Both the position numbers and the translations under genes were made by a program. Positions 37,806-47,080 of a DNA stretch of 64,000 nucleotides are shown here, piece by piece. This DNA comes from Lyngbya sp. PCC 8106 (GTDB lineage Bacteria; Cyanobacteriota; Cyanobacteriia; Cyanobacteriales; Microcoleaceae): contig NZ_AAVU01000036.1 of the NCBI RefSeq assembly GCF_000169095.1, positions 13,257-77,256 of the forward strand, in the 5' to 3' direction. Each line of letters starts with the position of its first letter. Positions within the stretch are counted from its first letter, which is position 1. Below the pieces are notes generated by a model. It was not told where the DNA came from. It made no database searches and worked only from the letters and a program-made list of their open reading frames with translations.

Positions 37806-39235
37806 ATAACCTTTTAACATCTTCTCAACCCGAAAATATTTTAATTGTTGATGATCATCCCGAAAATCTAAAAATTTTAACTCAGATGCTCTCTCAGAAA
37901 AATTATAAATTGCGAAAAGCAATTAATGGGGAAATGGCTTTAAACGCAGCCTTTTCTAAGCCACCTGATTTGATTTTACTCGATATTGTTATGCCTGAAA
38001 TGGATGGTTATCAAGTTTGTCAACATATCAAAGAAAATCCAATTACATCTGAGATTCCTGTGATTTTTATCAGTGCGCTTGATGAAGCCTTTAATAAAGT
38101 GAAAGCTTTTGAGATGGGCGGAGTTGATTATATTACCAAACCTTTTCAAATCAAAGAAGTCTTAGCGAGAGTTCAGCTTCAGTTACGACTCCAACACCAA
38201 ACACAACAATTAAAAGAACAAAATCAGAAACTTCAACAGGAAATTAACACACGAAAGGAATTAGAAATTCAATTAAATTTATTTAATCAAGCGATCTTTA
38301 CTTGTCGCAATGGCGTGATTATTACCGATGCTACTCAAAGCGATAATCCGATTATTTATGTTAATCAAGCGTTTGAAAAAATTACTGGGTATTCTGTGTC
38401 AGAAGTTTGGGGTAAAAATTGCCGTTTTTTACAAGGTGAAGATCGAGATCAACCGAATTTAGATATTATCCGCAACGCCCTAAAAAATGACGAAGATTGT
38501 TTGGTAATAATACGGAACTATCGCAAAGATGGAACTCTGTTTTGGAATGAAGTCTCGATTTCTCCAGTGCGAGATGCTGGAGGAAATATTACTCACTATA
38601 TTGGTATTCAAAGTGATATTACTGAACGTCATCGAATGCAAATCGCTTTAGAAGAAGCCAACCGAAAGTTACAGCATTTAGCTAATATTGATGGTTTAAC
38701 TCAAATTGCCAATCGTCGCAGCTTTGATGAAACTTTAGAGCAAGAATGGAAACGTTGTTTTCGTGAACAACAACCGATTGCTTTAATTCTTTGTGATGTG
38801 GATTATTTTAAAGCTTACAACGATTATTATGGTCATTTACAAGGCGATGAATGTTTAATCCAAGTTGCTCAAGCCATCAGTCAAGTCATTAAACGTCCAG
38901 CCGATTTAGTTGCTCGTTATGGGGGCGAAGAATTTGTGGTGATTTTACCGAATACAGATGGTTCGGGGGCGCGACAAGTTGCACAATTGATTCAGGATCA
39001 AATTCGACAACTGCAAAGCCCTCATGTCAAGTCTGATGTTAGTTCATATATCACCCTAAGTTTAGGGATTTCGAGTATAATTCCGAGTGGTATGACGAGT
39101 CCAGAGCAGTTAGTCAATGCAGCCGATTCCGCTCTCTATCAAGCCAAACAACAAGGACGAGATCAGATTGTAGTTAACCCTAATATTAACCCAAAAAAAC
39201 CCCAGTCTCTCAGAGAAACTGGGGAATTGTCCTAA
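37802..39235 (+). CDS. REC-LOV-GGDEF diguanylate cyclase
   Basis: A 477-residue cytoplasmic protein. A receiver (residues ~12-125) has phospho-acceptor Asp61 (LLDIVMP) and Lys in ITKPF. A coiled coil leads to a PAS domain that is a genuine LOV domain (~160-280): photoactive Cys207 in GKNCRFLQGEDRDQ, with the flavin-contacting Asn (RNYRKDGTLFWNEV) and Gln (YIGIQSDIT) in place. The GGDEF domain has GGEEF at 374-378 and an RxxD inhibitory site (RPAD) five residues earlier. It should bind FMN and respond to blue light as well as phosphorylation. It overlaps the upstream kinase gene by 4 bases. Its last codons contain the convergent glgB terminator. Confidence 0.95.
   Translation: MNNLLTSSQPENILIVDDHPENLKILTQMLSQKNYKLRKAINGEMALNAAFSKPPDLILLDIVMPEMDGYQVCQHIKENPITSEIPVIFISALDEAFNKVKAFEMGGVDYITKPFQIKEVLARVQLQLRLQHQTQQLKEQNQKLQQEINTRKELEIQLNLFNQAIFTCRNGVIITDATQSDNPIIYVNQAFEKITGYSVSEVWGKNCRFLQGEDRDQPNLDIIRNALKNDEDCLVIIRNYRKDGTLFWNEVSISPVRDAGGNITHYIGIQSDITERHRMQIALEEANRKLQHLANIDGLTQIANRRSFDETLEQEWKRCFREQQPIALILCDVDYFKAYNDYYGHLQGDECLIQVAQAISQVIKRPADLVARYGGEEFVVILPNTDGSGARQVAQLIQDQIRQLQSPHVKSDVSSYITLSLGISSIIPSGMTSPEQLVNAADSALYQAKQQGRDQIVVNPNINPKKPQSLRETGELS
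39193..39224 (-). terminator. glgB terminator lying inside the 3' end of the LOV-GGDEF gene
   Basis: On the minus strand CCCCAGTTTCTC pairs with GAGAGACTGGGG and is followed directly by seven Ts, a textbook rho-independent terminator 48 bases past the glgB stop. On the plus strand there is no T-run. The hairpin is embedded in coding sequence (PQSLRETGELS) of the convergent diguanylate cyclase gene. Confidence 0.85.
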
Positions 39236-39271
39236 GCAAAGTCTAGATTATATTACGCAGCACACTTAGGC

Positions 39272-41578
39272 TTAAGAAGCTTCACCTTCAGCTAAAGCTG
39301 CGGTTGTTTTTTCTCGATTTAACTTCAGCATTAACACGCCCAACGGAGGTAAGCACAAATCCAACGACTGGGGATAGTTGTGGAACCACCATTCTTCTGT
39401 CCACTTACCGCCCAAGTTCCCCATATTGCTTCCGCCATATTCACGAGCATCACTATTAAACAACTCTGTATAGAAGCCCGCTTCTGGAACCCCGATGCGA
39501 TAATGACTGTGAGGTTGAGGCGTGAAATTACAGACTATGACAATAAACTCATCGGTATCTTTGGCTCGACGAATAAACGACACCACACTATGACGATTAT
39601 CAGTACAATCAATCCACTGGAACCCTTCCTCAGCAAAGTCCTGTTCATAGAGTGCAGGTTCAGAACGATAGAGAGCGTTCACATCCTTGAAGAAGCGGTG
39701 AATATTCTGATGACCTTCGTATTGCAGCAGTTCCCATTCCAGAGTTCCCCAAGCATTCCACTCTTTCCTTTGACCAAACTCCATCCCCATAAACATCGTT
39801 TTCTTACCGGGATGAGCAAACATATAGGCAAATAAGCAGCGGACGTTGGCAAATTTCTGCCAATCATCCCCAGGCATTTTACCCAAAATATTACTCTTAC
39901 CATGTACGACCTCATCGTGAGACAAGGCTAACATGAAGTTTTCGCTGTGGTGATACCAAATACTGAAAGTAATATTATTTTGGTGGAACTGCCGGAACCA
40001 AGGGTCCATGTGGAAATAATCCAACATATCGTGCATCCAACCCATGTTCCACTTCAGGTTGTACCCTAAACCGCCTACATAGGTCGGCCAGGACACCATC
40101 GGCCATGCTGTGGATTCTTCGGCGATCATCAATGTGCCGGGATAATAGCCGAATAAGACATGATTGGTTTGACGAATGAAATCGGCCGCTTCAATATTTT
40201 CACAACCGCCATACTTGTTGGCAACCCACTCTCCATCTTCACGACAATAGTTGAGGTAAAGCATCGAAGCCACCGCATCCACCCGCATTCCATCAATATG
40301 GAATTTGTCAAACCAGAATATGGCGTTAGCAACCAAGAAGTTACGGACTTCGTTGCGACCATAGTTAAAGACCAGGGTTCCCCAACCTTTGTGTTCCCCA
40401 ATCCTCGGATCGCCGTGTTCGTAGAGATGAGTCCCATCAAAGAAGGCTAAACCATGTCCATCTTTGGGGAAATGTCCAGGTACCCAGTCTACAATTACCC
40501 CAATCCCCTGTTCATGGCATTTATCTACCAAATACATAAAATCTTCGGGGGTACCAAAGCGGGAACTTGGAGCATAATAACCCGTAACTTGATAACCCCA
40601 AGAGCCATCAAACGGGTGTTCTGCAACTGGGAGCATTTCGATATGAGTATAGCCAAGTTCCTTAACGTAGGGAACCAACGTCTCAGCCATTTCTCGATAG
40701 GTTAAAAAGCGACCACCCGGATCAAGTTCAATCGCTTGAATCGCAGGTTCTACCGTGCCATCGGGTAACTTGTGGGGTTCGGACATCGATGCCCGGTTCC
40801 ACGATCCGATATGACATTCATAGACGGAAATCGGCCCAGTCAGGGGTTCGGTGTGGCGGCGTTCCTCCATCCACTGAGCATCATTCCACTCGTAGGTATC
40901 GAGATCGGTGACAATTGAAGCGGTTTTGGGTCGGACTTCCTGTTGAAAACCGTAGGGATCGGATTTTTCGTAAATGTGTCCTTCCCAGTTTTTCACCTCA
41001 TATTTGTAGTGAGCGCCAACTGTGACTTCCGGGATAAACAGTTCCCAAACGCCATTCCCAAACTTCCGCATTTGGTGTTTACGACCGTCCCAGTAGTTGA
41101 AGTCACCGAGTACAGAAACGTTACGAGCGCTAGGCGCCCAAACCGCGAAGTAAACGCCATTGACTCCATCAATCGTATCCGAGTGAGCGCCGAGCTTCTC
41201 ATAGATGCGATGGTGATTTCCTTCCGTAAACAGGTGAATATCAAAGTCAGTCAGTTTGGGAGAACGGAAGGCATAGGTGTCATAAGTGACCCGCTCATGT
41301 TCTCCTTCTTTGTAACGAATTTGATAGTTGGCGAGTTTGGGGGTATCGAGATCAAGAATACATTCAAAGAAATGGGGGTTATGAACCGACTCCATTGCAT
41401 ATTCTTCTCGTTGTTCCGGCAAAATGACCCAGGCTGCTTCAGCATTGGGGAGGTAGGCTCGCACTACCCATACCGTTTTGCCATCCTTTTCGATCTGATG
41501 GGGGCCGAGAACTTCAAAGGGATCGCTATGATGATTCCAAACAATCCGGTCAATTTGATCATGTGCGATAGTGGTCAT
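39272..41578 (-). CDS. glgB: 1,4-alpha-glucan branching enzyme
   Basis: A 768-residue GH13 enzyme that makes the alpha-1,6 branches of glycogen. Two N-terminal beta modules (CBM48-like; YFAVWAPSARNVSVLGDFNY) precede the catalytic barrel, which shows the four conserved regions: the nucleophile Asp in GMRVDAVASMLY, the acid/base Glu in MIAEESTAWP, ALSHDEVVHGK, and the branching-enzyme-specific GYYAPSSRFG. The ATG at 41578 is used; a GTG three codons upstream is possible. Transcription ends at a hairpin within the neighbouring gene. The glycogen synthase gene lies at the right edge of the window, not adjacent. Confidence 0.97.
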   Translation of the reverse strand: MTTIAHDQIDRIVWNHHSDPFEVLGPHQIEKDGKTVWVVRAYLPNAEAAWVILPEQREEYAMESVHNPHFFECILDLDTPKLANYQIRYKEGEHERVTYDTYAFRSPKLTDFDIHLFTEGNHHRIYEKLGAHSDTIDGVNGVYFAVWAPSARNVSVLGDFNYWDGRKHQMRKFGNGVWELFIPEVTVGAHYKYEVKNWEGHIYEKSDPYGFQQEVRPKTASIVTDLDTYEWNDAQWMEERRHTEPLTGPISVYECHIGSWNRASMSEPHKLPDGTVEPAIQAIELDPGGRFLTYREMAETLVPYVKELGYTHIEMLPVAEHPFDGSWGYQVTGYYAPSSRFGTPEDFMYLVDKCHEQGIGVIVDWVPGHFPKDGHGLAFFDGTHLYEHGDPRIGEHKGWGTLVFNYGRNEVRNFLVANAIFWFDKFHIDGMRVDAVASMLYLNYCREDGEWVANKYGGCENIEAADFIRQTNHVLFGYYPGTLMIAEESTAWPMVSWPTYVGGLGYNLKWNMGWMHDMLDYFHMDPWFRQFHQNNITFSIWYHHSENFMLALSHDEVVHGKSNILGKMPGDDWQKFANVRCLFAYMFAHPGKKTMFMGMEFGQRKEWNAWGTLEWELLQYEGHQNIHRFFKDVNALYRSEPALYEQDFAEEGFQWIDCTDNRHSVVSFIRRAKDTDEFIVIVCNFTPQPHSHYRIGVPEAGFYTELFNSDAREYGGSNMGNLGGKWTEEWWFHNYPQSLDLCLPPLGVLMLKLNREKTTAALAEGEAS

Positions 41579-41882
41579 GGGGCTCACACGCTACTACTAC
41601 TACAAACAGGTTAATCTCAAACGGGCAAGTTATATTACAATACATTTTTTAGCGAGTTCCAGGAATTTGTCATCTATCCCTAGCTCTAGCTTTAAAAAAT
41701 TAGGCAGATCTATTAGGGATCAAGCCTTTCTCTATGCACAAATGCTTGATCACAAGTATACAAATCAGTTGACCTCTATAGGAAGTTTCTCTCATATTTC
41801 TTTGAAAGGATACGGATGATAATTTGGAAGTCGTTGATATTATTGCATAAAGCATTAATGATCTGTAACAAAAAAGAGGAAT

Positions 41883-42560
41883 CTAGCCTTCTGAGGATAA
41901 ACCCGGTGGTAAGGCTTCCCCACACAATTGATGAATCCGAGTGATATTTTCAAACAGCCAAGGATAGTTTTCTCGATAGTCGGGAATTAACGCCAGAGGA
42001 CTCAATAATGCCGCCGCCGCTAGATCGGCTACACTGATGCGATCGCCGACGAGATAGGGACGCTCCCGCCAAACTTGCAACACCTCAAAGGCGATTTTTA
42101 AGCGTTGGGTGGCTAACTCCGCAGACGCTTGATCAATCCCGTATTGACGACGCACCACTTGAATCACCACTTGAGAAGACCAAGACGGATCGATCTGTTT
42201 GCCTGCACCTGCACGAAACTGATAATAAACAAATCGTGTCGCGGTGCCAATACTTTCGTCGAGCCAGTCTTCCAGCATCAACGTCTGAGTTTGCTGTTGC
42301 GGATCATCAAAATATAAGGGCGGAGTTGGACAATAAGTGTCTAAAAACTGGAAAATTCGACTCGAATCTGCAATCACACTCGGTTGATTGTCCAATTGCG
42401 GGACTAACACCGGAACTGTCGTTAAACCCGTCAGAGGTTTGAGTTTCAAAAGGTGCAATCCGGGTGTTAAATTTTGAACTTGGTAGGAAATACCTTTATA
42501 ACCCAGAGCTAAACGGGCTTTACGACAATAATGAGAGGTACTGAATTGTAACAAAAGCAT
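41883..42560 (-). CDS. Glutathione S-transferase family protein
   Basis: A 225-residue two-domain GST. The thioredoxin-like N domain starts LLLQFSTSHYCRKARLALGY, where the Ser/Cys of STSHYC occupies the active-site region, and has the cis-Pro motif TVPVL and the gamma-glutamyl-binding ADSSRIFQFLD. The C-terminal helical domain contains VGDRISVADLAAAALL, the conserved N-capping box. The cytoplasmic role could be detoxification or maleylacetoacetate-isomerase-like chemistry; the sequence does not decide. It is upstream of glgB on the same strand, separated by about 300 bases. Confidence 0.88.
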   Translation of the reverse strand: MLLLQFSTSHYCRKARLALGYKGISYQVQNLTPGLHLLKLKPLTGLTTVPVLVPQLDNQPSVIADSSRIFQFLDTYCPTPPLYFDDPQQQTQTLMLEDWLDESIGTATRFVYYQFRAGAGKQIDPSWSSQVVIQVVRRQYGIDQASAELATQRLKIAFEVLQVWRERPYLVGDRISVADLAAAALLSPLALIPDYRENYPWLFENITRIHQLCGEALPPGLSSEG

Positions 42561-42775
42561 CGGTATAGACAGTTAAGATTGTACTTGAAGCTTGAGAAAA
42601 TCTAAAAAAAACAGTCAAACTCAAAAATACTATCAATTCCGCTGTAATGCTTGAAACTTGCTAATGGTAATATGAGAAAGAAATTCTACTGCCTGTCTGA
42701 GTTTTTTTGCTGACTTCAGCTTCAATAACTGAACTTGATAACTGACTAGCGATCGTGATTGTCTAACCCTGAGCT

Positions 42776-43354
42776 ATGACTATTGCATTCCGACCCACCC
42801 GTTCTATCTCTGAGCGCCCGTCTTCATCTCTGACTACGCCGACGACTCCGGGAAATATCATCCCCCTCGCCCCAGCCAGACTTCAACGGAAGCCGCGCAC
42901 TCAACCGCTTGCTCAACCCGAATCAAATTCAACTCCGGAAATCATTGAGCTTGATGTTGTTGAAATTTTACCGAGTAGGCCCCCTCAACCGCTTTGGCTG
43001 CGATCGCTGACTACCCTACAACAAGTCTCCTCTATTGTAACTGGAGCTGTTGTCGGAATTACCCTCAGCGTCTACAGCTTAACAGCCTATCGAGAATCGG
43101 CTTGGACACAAGAATATCAGACTCTAGAACATTATCGAACCCAAGAACAACAACTACGAGCCACAAATGAAGTTCTCAAGCATCAAATCGCTCAAGGCGC
43201 CCAACAGCCCGATACCGGATTAGTCGAAAGAGAACCTCTAGATATGATCTTTTTACGTCCAGCACCCCCCCGCCCAGAAGTCTCACCGGAAGTTCCCCCC
43301 CTCGAACTTAATTTAAGTCCGACTTCTACCTCCAATAAACCTTTAGGATATTAG
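42776..43354 (+). CDS. FtsL-like single-pass protein preceding ftsI
   Basis: A 192-residue protein with a long Pro/Ser-rich cytoplasmic N terminus, one membrane helix at ~92-113 (VSSIVTGAVVGITLSVYSLT), a short periplasmic coiled coil (TQEYQTLEHYRTQEQQLRAT) and a Pro-rich tail. This layout, together with its position 74 bases before ftsI, is that of FtsL, the septal protein that bridges FtsB and FtsQ with FtsI. FtsL sequences diverge too much to prove this by eye. The length is larger than enterobacterial FtsL because of the added N- and C-terminal parts, as is common in cyanobacteria. Confidence 0.7.
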   Translation: MTIAFRPTRSISERPSSSLTTPTTPGNIIPLAPARLQRKPRTQPLAQPESNSTPEIIELDVVEILPSRPPQPLWLRSLTTLQQVSSIVTGAVVGITLSVYSLTAYRESAWTQEYQTLEHYRTQEQQLRATNEVLKHQIAQGAQQPDTGLVEREPLDMIFLRPAPPRPEVSPEVPPLELNLSPTSTSNKPLGY

Positions 43355-43428
43355 CCAGATCAGTAAAAATCAATCAAAAATTATCTCCGGGGTGACGATT
43401 CACTGAAAAAACGATTAACTGAATTATC

Positions 43429-45339
43429 ATGGATTTTCCTTCTAGATCACGTTTGAATAGACCTCGTTTTTCTCGTTCTATACAGACTAAAAAGCCTGTT
43501 AATTCGTCATCTCGATTTTCGGGTTTAGATCCTCGTAAGCCTCAAAAGCCCGTTGCTCGTAAACCTGCCCAAATCAAAAGATGTAAGTCCTCTCGTCTGC
43601 GAATGGTGTGGCTCATTTTGTTGGGGGGATTATTCGGACTATTGGTGAATTTATTTCGCCTACAAATTATGATGGGGCCAATGCTCAAACAGCAAGCCCA
43701 ATTTCAACAAAGTCAACGGGATCTTCCGTTTGTTCCTCGCCGTCCGATTAGTGATATGAATGGTCATATTTTAGCCATTGATCAAATCGTTTATACACTT
43801 TACGCTCATCCCAAATTATTTCAACAACTTCCTGCGGAGATCGCGGAGAAATTATCTAAGGTATTAGTGCTAAATGATTTAAAAAATCCCACCGCCAATG
43901 AACTCCTTGAACAATTTCAAGAAGCAGATAGTGGGATTAAAATTGCTGAGTCTATTAGTGAAGAAGTCGGCAACCACATCGCTAGCTTGAGAATTGATGG
44001 ATTAGAACTTATCCAACAACGGAAACGCCTTTATCCTCAACAAAATATTGCTTCCGATATTGTTGGTTATGTCGATAGCGAAGGTAAAGGTCAAGCTGGA
44101 GTTGAACATAGTCAACAAGAATTACTCGAACGAGTCATGCCTTCTCTAGAGTTTCAACGTTCAGTTAATGGCAATTGGGTTCCGACTCAACTCGCTTCTG
44201 GATTTATTCAGCTTGACGACTTAGAATTGCGACTCACCATTGATACTCGTCTCCAAAGAATGGCTCGTAAAATTCTCAAAGAAAACGTTGAAAAAAATGA
44301 AGCAAAACGCGGTACTGTGGTTGTCATGGATGCTAGGAATGGTGAAATATTGACATTAGTCAATGAGCCATCCTACGATCCCAATGAGTATTGGAAATCG
44401 AATGTTGAAAACTTTAAAAATTGGGCATTATCTGACCTCTATGAACCCGGTTCTACCTTCAAACCGATTAATGTTGCAATTGCTTTAGAAGCAGGAGGCA
44501 TTCAGCAAGATACTATGGTTTATGATGAAGGTCGGATTCAGATGGGTCGATGGACAATTCAAAATGCTGATTACAATTCTGTGGGGACTCGGGGTTCAGT
44601 CAATATTACTGATGTGATTAAATATTCGAGTAATATTGGCATGGTTCACATCATGCAGCAGATAGAACCTGAAGTTTTTTATGATGGATTAAAACGATTA
44701 GGACTCGGAGAATTGAGCGGTGTTGATTTACCCTTTGAAGTCGCAAGTACACTGAAAACACGCCATCAATTTATGAATGTTCCGGTAGAATCTGCAACCG
44801 CAGCTTTTGGTCAAGGACTTTCAATTACACCTCTAAAATTAGCTCAATTAAATGCAACTTTAGCTAATGGTGGAAAACTCGTCACTCCTCATGTTGTCAA
44901 AGGATTATATAACAGTAAAGGACAACTTTATTGGGAAACTTCTTTACCTGAATCTCGGCAAGTTTTCTCCTCTAAAACTGCCAATAAAGTCTTAGAAATG
45001 ATGGAGTCGGTTGTCACCGCAGAAGATGGTACGGGTAAAGCTGCACGGATTGCAGGTTATCGCGTCGCGGGAAAGACAGGTACAGCCCAAAAAGCTTCTG
45101 CGACTGGCGGTTACTCAGAAAATGCTCGAATTACCAGTTTTGTTGGGATTTTAACTGTTAATAATCCTCGTTATGTTGTCATTGCAGTCATTGATGAACC
45201 CCAGATACCCGGTGCCAGTGGTGGAAGGGTTGCAGCGCCTATTGTTAAATCCGTCATGGAAGGTTTAATTGGACTACAAAAAATACCTCCTTCTGATTTA
45301 AACGCCAAACCTGAAAGTGAACTTGAGAGTGAAGAATAG
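43429..45339 (+). CDS. ftsI: Septal peptidoglycan transpeptidase FtsI (PBP3)
   Basis: A 636-residue class B penicillin-binding protein that cross-links septal peptidoglycan. A basic cytoplasmic tail (~60 residues) leads to one membrane helix (~residues 60-80). The pedestal domain shows RRPISDMNGHILA. The transpeptidase has all three motifs: SxxK at Ser342 (EPGSTFKP), SxN at Ser400 (YSSNIG) and KTG at Lys549 (GKTGTAQ). It follows the FtsL-like gene and forms the division unit of this region. Confidence 0.96.
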   Translation: MDFPSRSRLNRPRFSRSIQTKKPVNSSSRFSGLDPRKPQKPVARKPAQIKRCKSSRLRMVWLILLGGLFGLLVNLFRLQIMMGPMLKQQAQFQQSQRDLPFVPRRPISDMNGHILAIDQIVYTLYAHPKLFQQLPAEIAEKLSKVLVLNDLKNPTANELLEQFQEADSGIKIAESISEEVGNHIASLRIDGLELIQQRKRLYPQQNIASDIVGYVDSEGKGQAGVEHSQQELLERVMPSLEFQRSVNGNWVPTQLASGFIQLDDLELRLTIDTRLQRMARKILKENVEKNEAKRGTVVVMDARNGEILTLVNEPSYDPNEYWKSNVENFKNWALSDLYEPGSTFKPINVAIALEAGGIQQDTMVYDEGRIQMGRWTIQNADYNSVGTRGSVNITDVIKYSSNIGMVHIMQQIEPEVFYDGLKRLGLGELSGVDLPFEVASTLKTRHQFMNVPVESATAAFGQGLSITPLKLAQLNATLANGGKLVTPHVVKGLYNSKGQLYWETSLPESRQVFSSKTANKVLEMMESVVTAEDGTGKAARIAGYRVAGKTGTAQKASATGGYSENARITSFVGILTVNNPRYVVIAVIDEPQIPGASGGRVAAPIVKSVMEGLIGLQKIPPSDLNAKPESELESEE

Positions 45340-45545
45340 ATGATTTAGCTTTAAGGAAAATTGAATATTTTGACAGACTATCGAGCTTTAATAGTAGGAA
45401 ATAAATTATAACAACTCAAGTTTTTTGGCTGTAGAAAGTTCCAAATTATTTGTAGTTTGAGTTAAATCTTAAAAAGCTAGGAATTGGTTATTTTTTGATT
45501 TTTTTCGACTGATTGGTTTGTCTTTATTGATCATACTTGTTCTGA

Positions 45546-46472
45546 CTATTCGTTAATGACTTGATCGGAACTTGATTGACTCTCATACTCGATCAACTCA
45601 GCAATATCATTTTGGAGGATATAACAAAACTTCTCTAAGGGTAAATCATTGGGATCATGTCCAAATGGATTTTCAATCTCTAAGCCTATTTCTTCAATTC
45701 CGAGTAAAGAAAAAGTAATGACTCCCACCGCAGGAACCGTTAACCAGTTCAACTCCTCAACGAAAGTAAACGGTACACTCAAACAATAAATAAGCAACAG
45801 ATGTTTTAAGTGAATAGAATACGCTTTGGGTAGCGGACTCGAAGCAATGCGATCGCAAGCAATCATTGCCTCTAAAATTCGATCTATTGACTGATTTAAT
45901 TCAATGAAAAAGCGATAGTTAATCAGATTTTTTTCATACATTCTGATTAAATAATCCGCTAACCAATTCGCAACTCTTAAAGGTCGTTGCTGAATCTGTT
46001 GAAGTTCCGAAAGCTGATTGGGTGTGAGTAAATTTTTCAGCTCAGTTTCTATATTTTCTTTTCTGACATGAACTTTGATTACCCAAACTAATGTACTCAC
46101 TAATTGAATAGAATCTAATTTATTTTCTCTGTCTTTATTTGTTTTTGTCGGAATAAAAAAATAAATATTTCGAGCTAAAACTCGACCATTATGAATCATC
46201 ACCCCCCAAAGTTTACGACCTTCCCAATATCGTTCGTAGGCTGTATTTGTTCTAAAAACCAAGAGTAAACCCAGAACAATACTCGGAATTAAACTGCTAA
46301 GAATAGGTTGATTGACAGCCAAGCCTTGAGAATAAATAAAATTAATCAAACCTGCAAAAATCATGGACGCCAAAACTCGTCGCCAAATTGACCGAATCAC
46401 TGAACTGCGGATATCCAGAGCTAATTTTAACCAATTAAACCAACTTTTTTGTTCAGTAACTATTTTTGACAT
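45546..46472 (-). CDS. Second bestrophin-like channel protein
   Basis: A 308-residue membrane protein with the bestrophin hallmark LGLLLVFRTNTAYERYWEGR then KLWG, and GIEEIGLEIENPFGHDPNDL near the C terminus. It has the same layout as the bestrophin at 11415-12371 but differs in most other positions, so it is an older paralogue and not a fresh duplicate. It probably forms a pentameric anion channel in the cell or thylakoid membrane. It is convergent with ftsI with no shared operon. Confidence 0.9.
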   Translation of the reverse strand: MSKIVTEQKSWFNWLKLALDIRSSVIRSIWRRVLASMIFAGLINFIYSQGLAVNQPILSSLIPSIVLGLLLVFRTNTAYERYWEGRKLWGVMIHNGRVLARNIYFFIPTKTNKDRENKLDSIQLVSTLVWVIKVHVRKENIETELKNLLTPNQLSELQQIQQRPLRVANWLADYLIRMYEKNLINYRFFIELNQSIDRILEAMIACDRIASSPLPKAYSIHLKHLLLIYCLSVPFTFVEELNWLTVPAVGVITFSLLGIEEIGLEIENPFGHDPNDLPLEKFCYILQNDIAELIEYESQSSSDQVINE

Positions 46473-46912
46473 TGGATGACTATTTTCAAATTAATTTATA
46501 TTAATTTTTTGATGGAGTTTGAGGTCAAGCTGAATAGCCTGGAGAGATCGATTGACTTATCGCTGTTGATGGGTAATTGTTGAGTCAACAGTCGCTCATT
46601 TATTCAGCATAAAGTCAAAAATTGCTGAAATCAGTATACCGCAAATTTCTATCTATCCGATGAGTAAATCTATCGAACTTTCGATCACTCCCAGAGTGTC
46701 GCTGTGATCATGGCGATCGCTCGCCCCCCAAAATTCCCTCGTAAAAAGCCTGAATAGACCCGGTTTGACCGCCGAAAACCTGAGTTCTGAGACTGATCTC
46801 ATCGATCACAAATTACAGCAAACTTGATCGCAGATCCCTTTCCCCTGCTACCATGACATCTGTGCATCAACTTGGACGGTGACTAAACCGATCCGTATTT
46901 GTTATTTACACG
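46473..46912. other. Gene-free stretch, probably the displaced dxs leader
   Basis: 440 bases with no credible gene, up to the outer edge of the recombinase element. The part nearest the element probably was the native upstream region of dxs before insertion, and may still hold its promoter. I could not assign -35/-10 boxes. Confidence 0.4.
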
Positions 46913-47007
46913 TTACCTAAGGAAGTATTATAAACCGGAAACCTTATTCTAACGTAACTTATACTTACTCAATCCCAAACTGAAATATAGGAATGAGTAA
47001 AAAATGA
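46913..47007 (+). repeat. Left inverted repeat of recombinase element
   Basis: About 95 bases starting TTACCTAAGG and ending GAATGAGTAAAAAATGA. It is the inverted partner of 48502-48597; the segments TATTATAAACCGGAAACC, TTACTCAATCCCAAACTG and AGGAATGAGTAAAAAATGA are identical in both. It carries an orphan ribosome site and ATG pointing inwards, which here runs straight into the recombinase terminator. Confidence 0.9.
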
Positions 47008-47008
47008 A

Positions 47009-47039
47009 AAACCTCCCTAGATTATTTCTAAGGAGGTTT
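47009..47039 (-). terminator. Recombinase gene terminator
   Basis: On the minus strand AAACCTCCTTAGA pairs with TCTAGGGAGGTTT (13 pairs, one G-T) around a five-base loop, followed by T-rich TTTTTCATTTTTT. It ends transcription of the recombinase gene just before the left inverted repeat, and the T-run partly lies in that repeat. Confidence 0.85.
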
Positions 47040-47080
47040 AACACTACTGGAACTCAATCAATCTATTCAATCTACTACAC

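Noticed and set aside
40943..41614. Long plus-strand frame (223 codons) opposite glgB
   Set aside because: Shadow of the highly conserved branching enzyme; no ribosome site and low-complexity composition.
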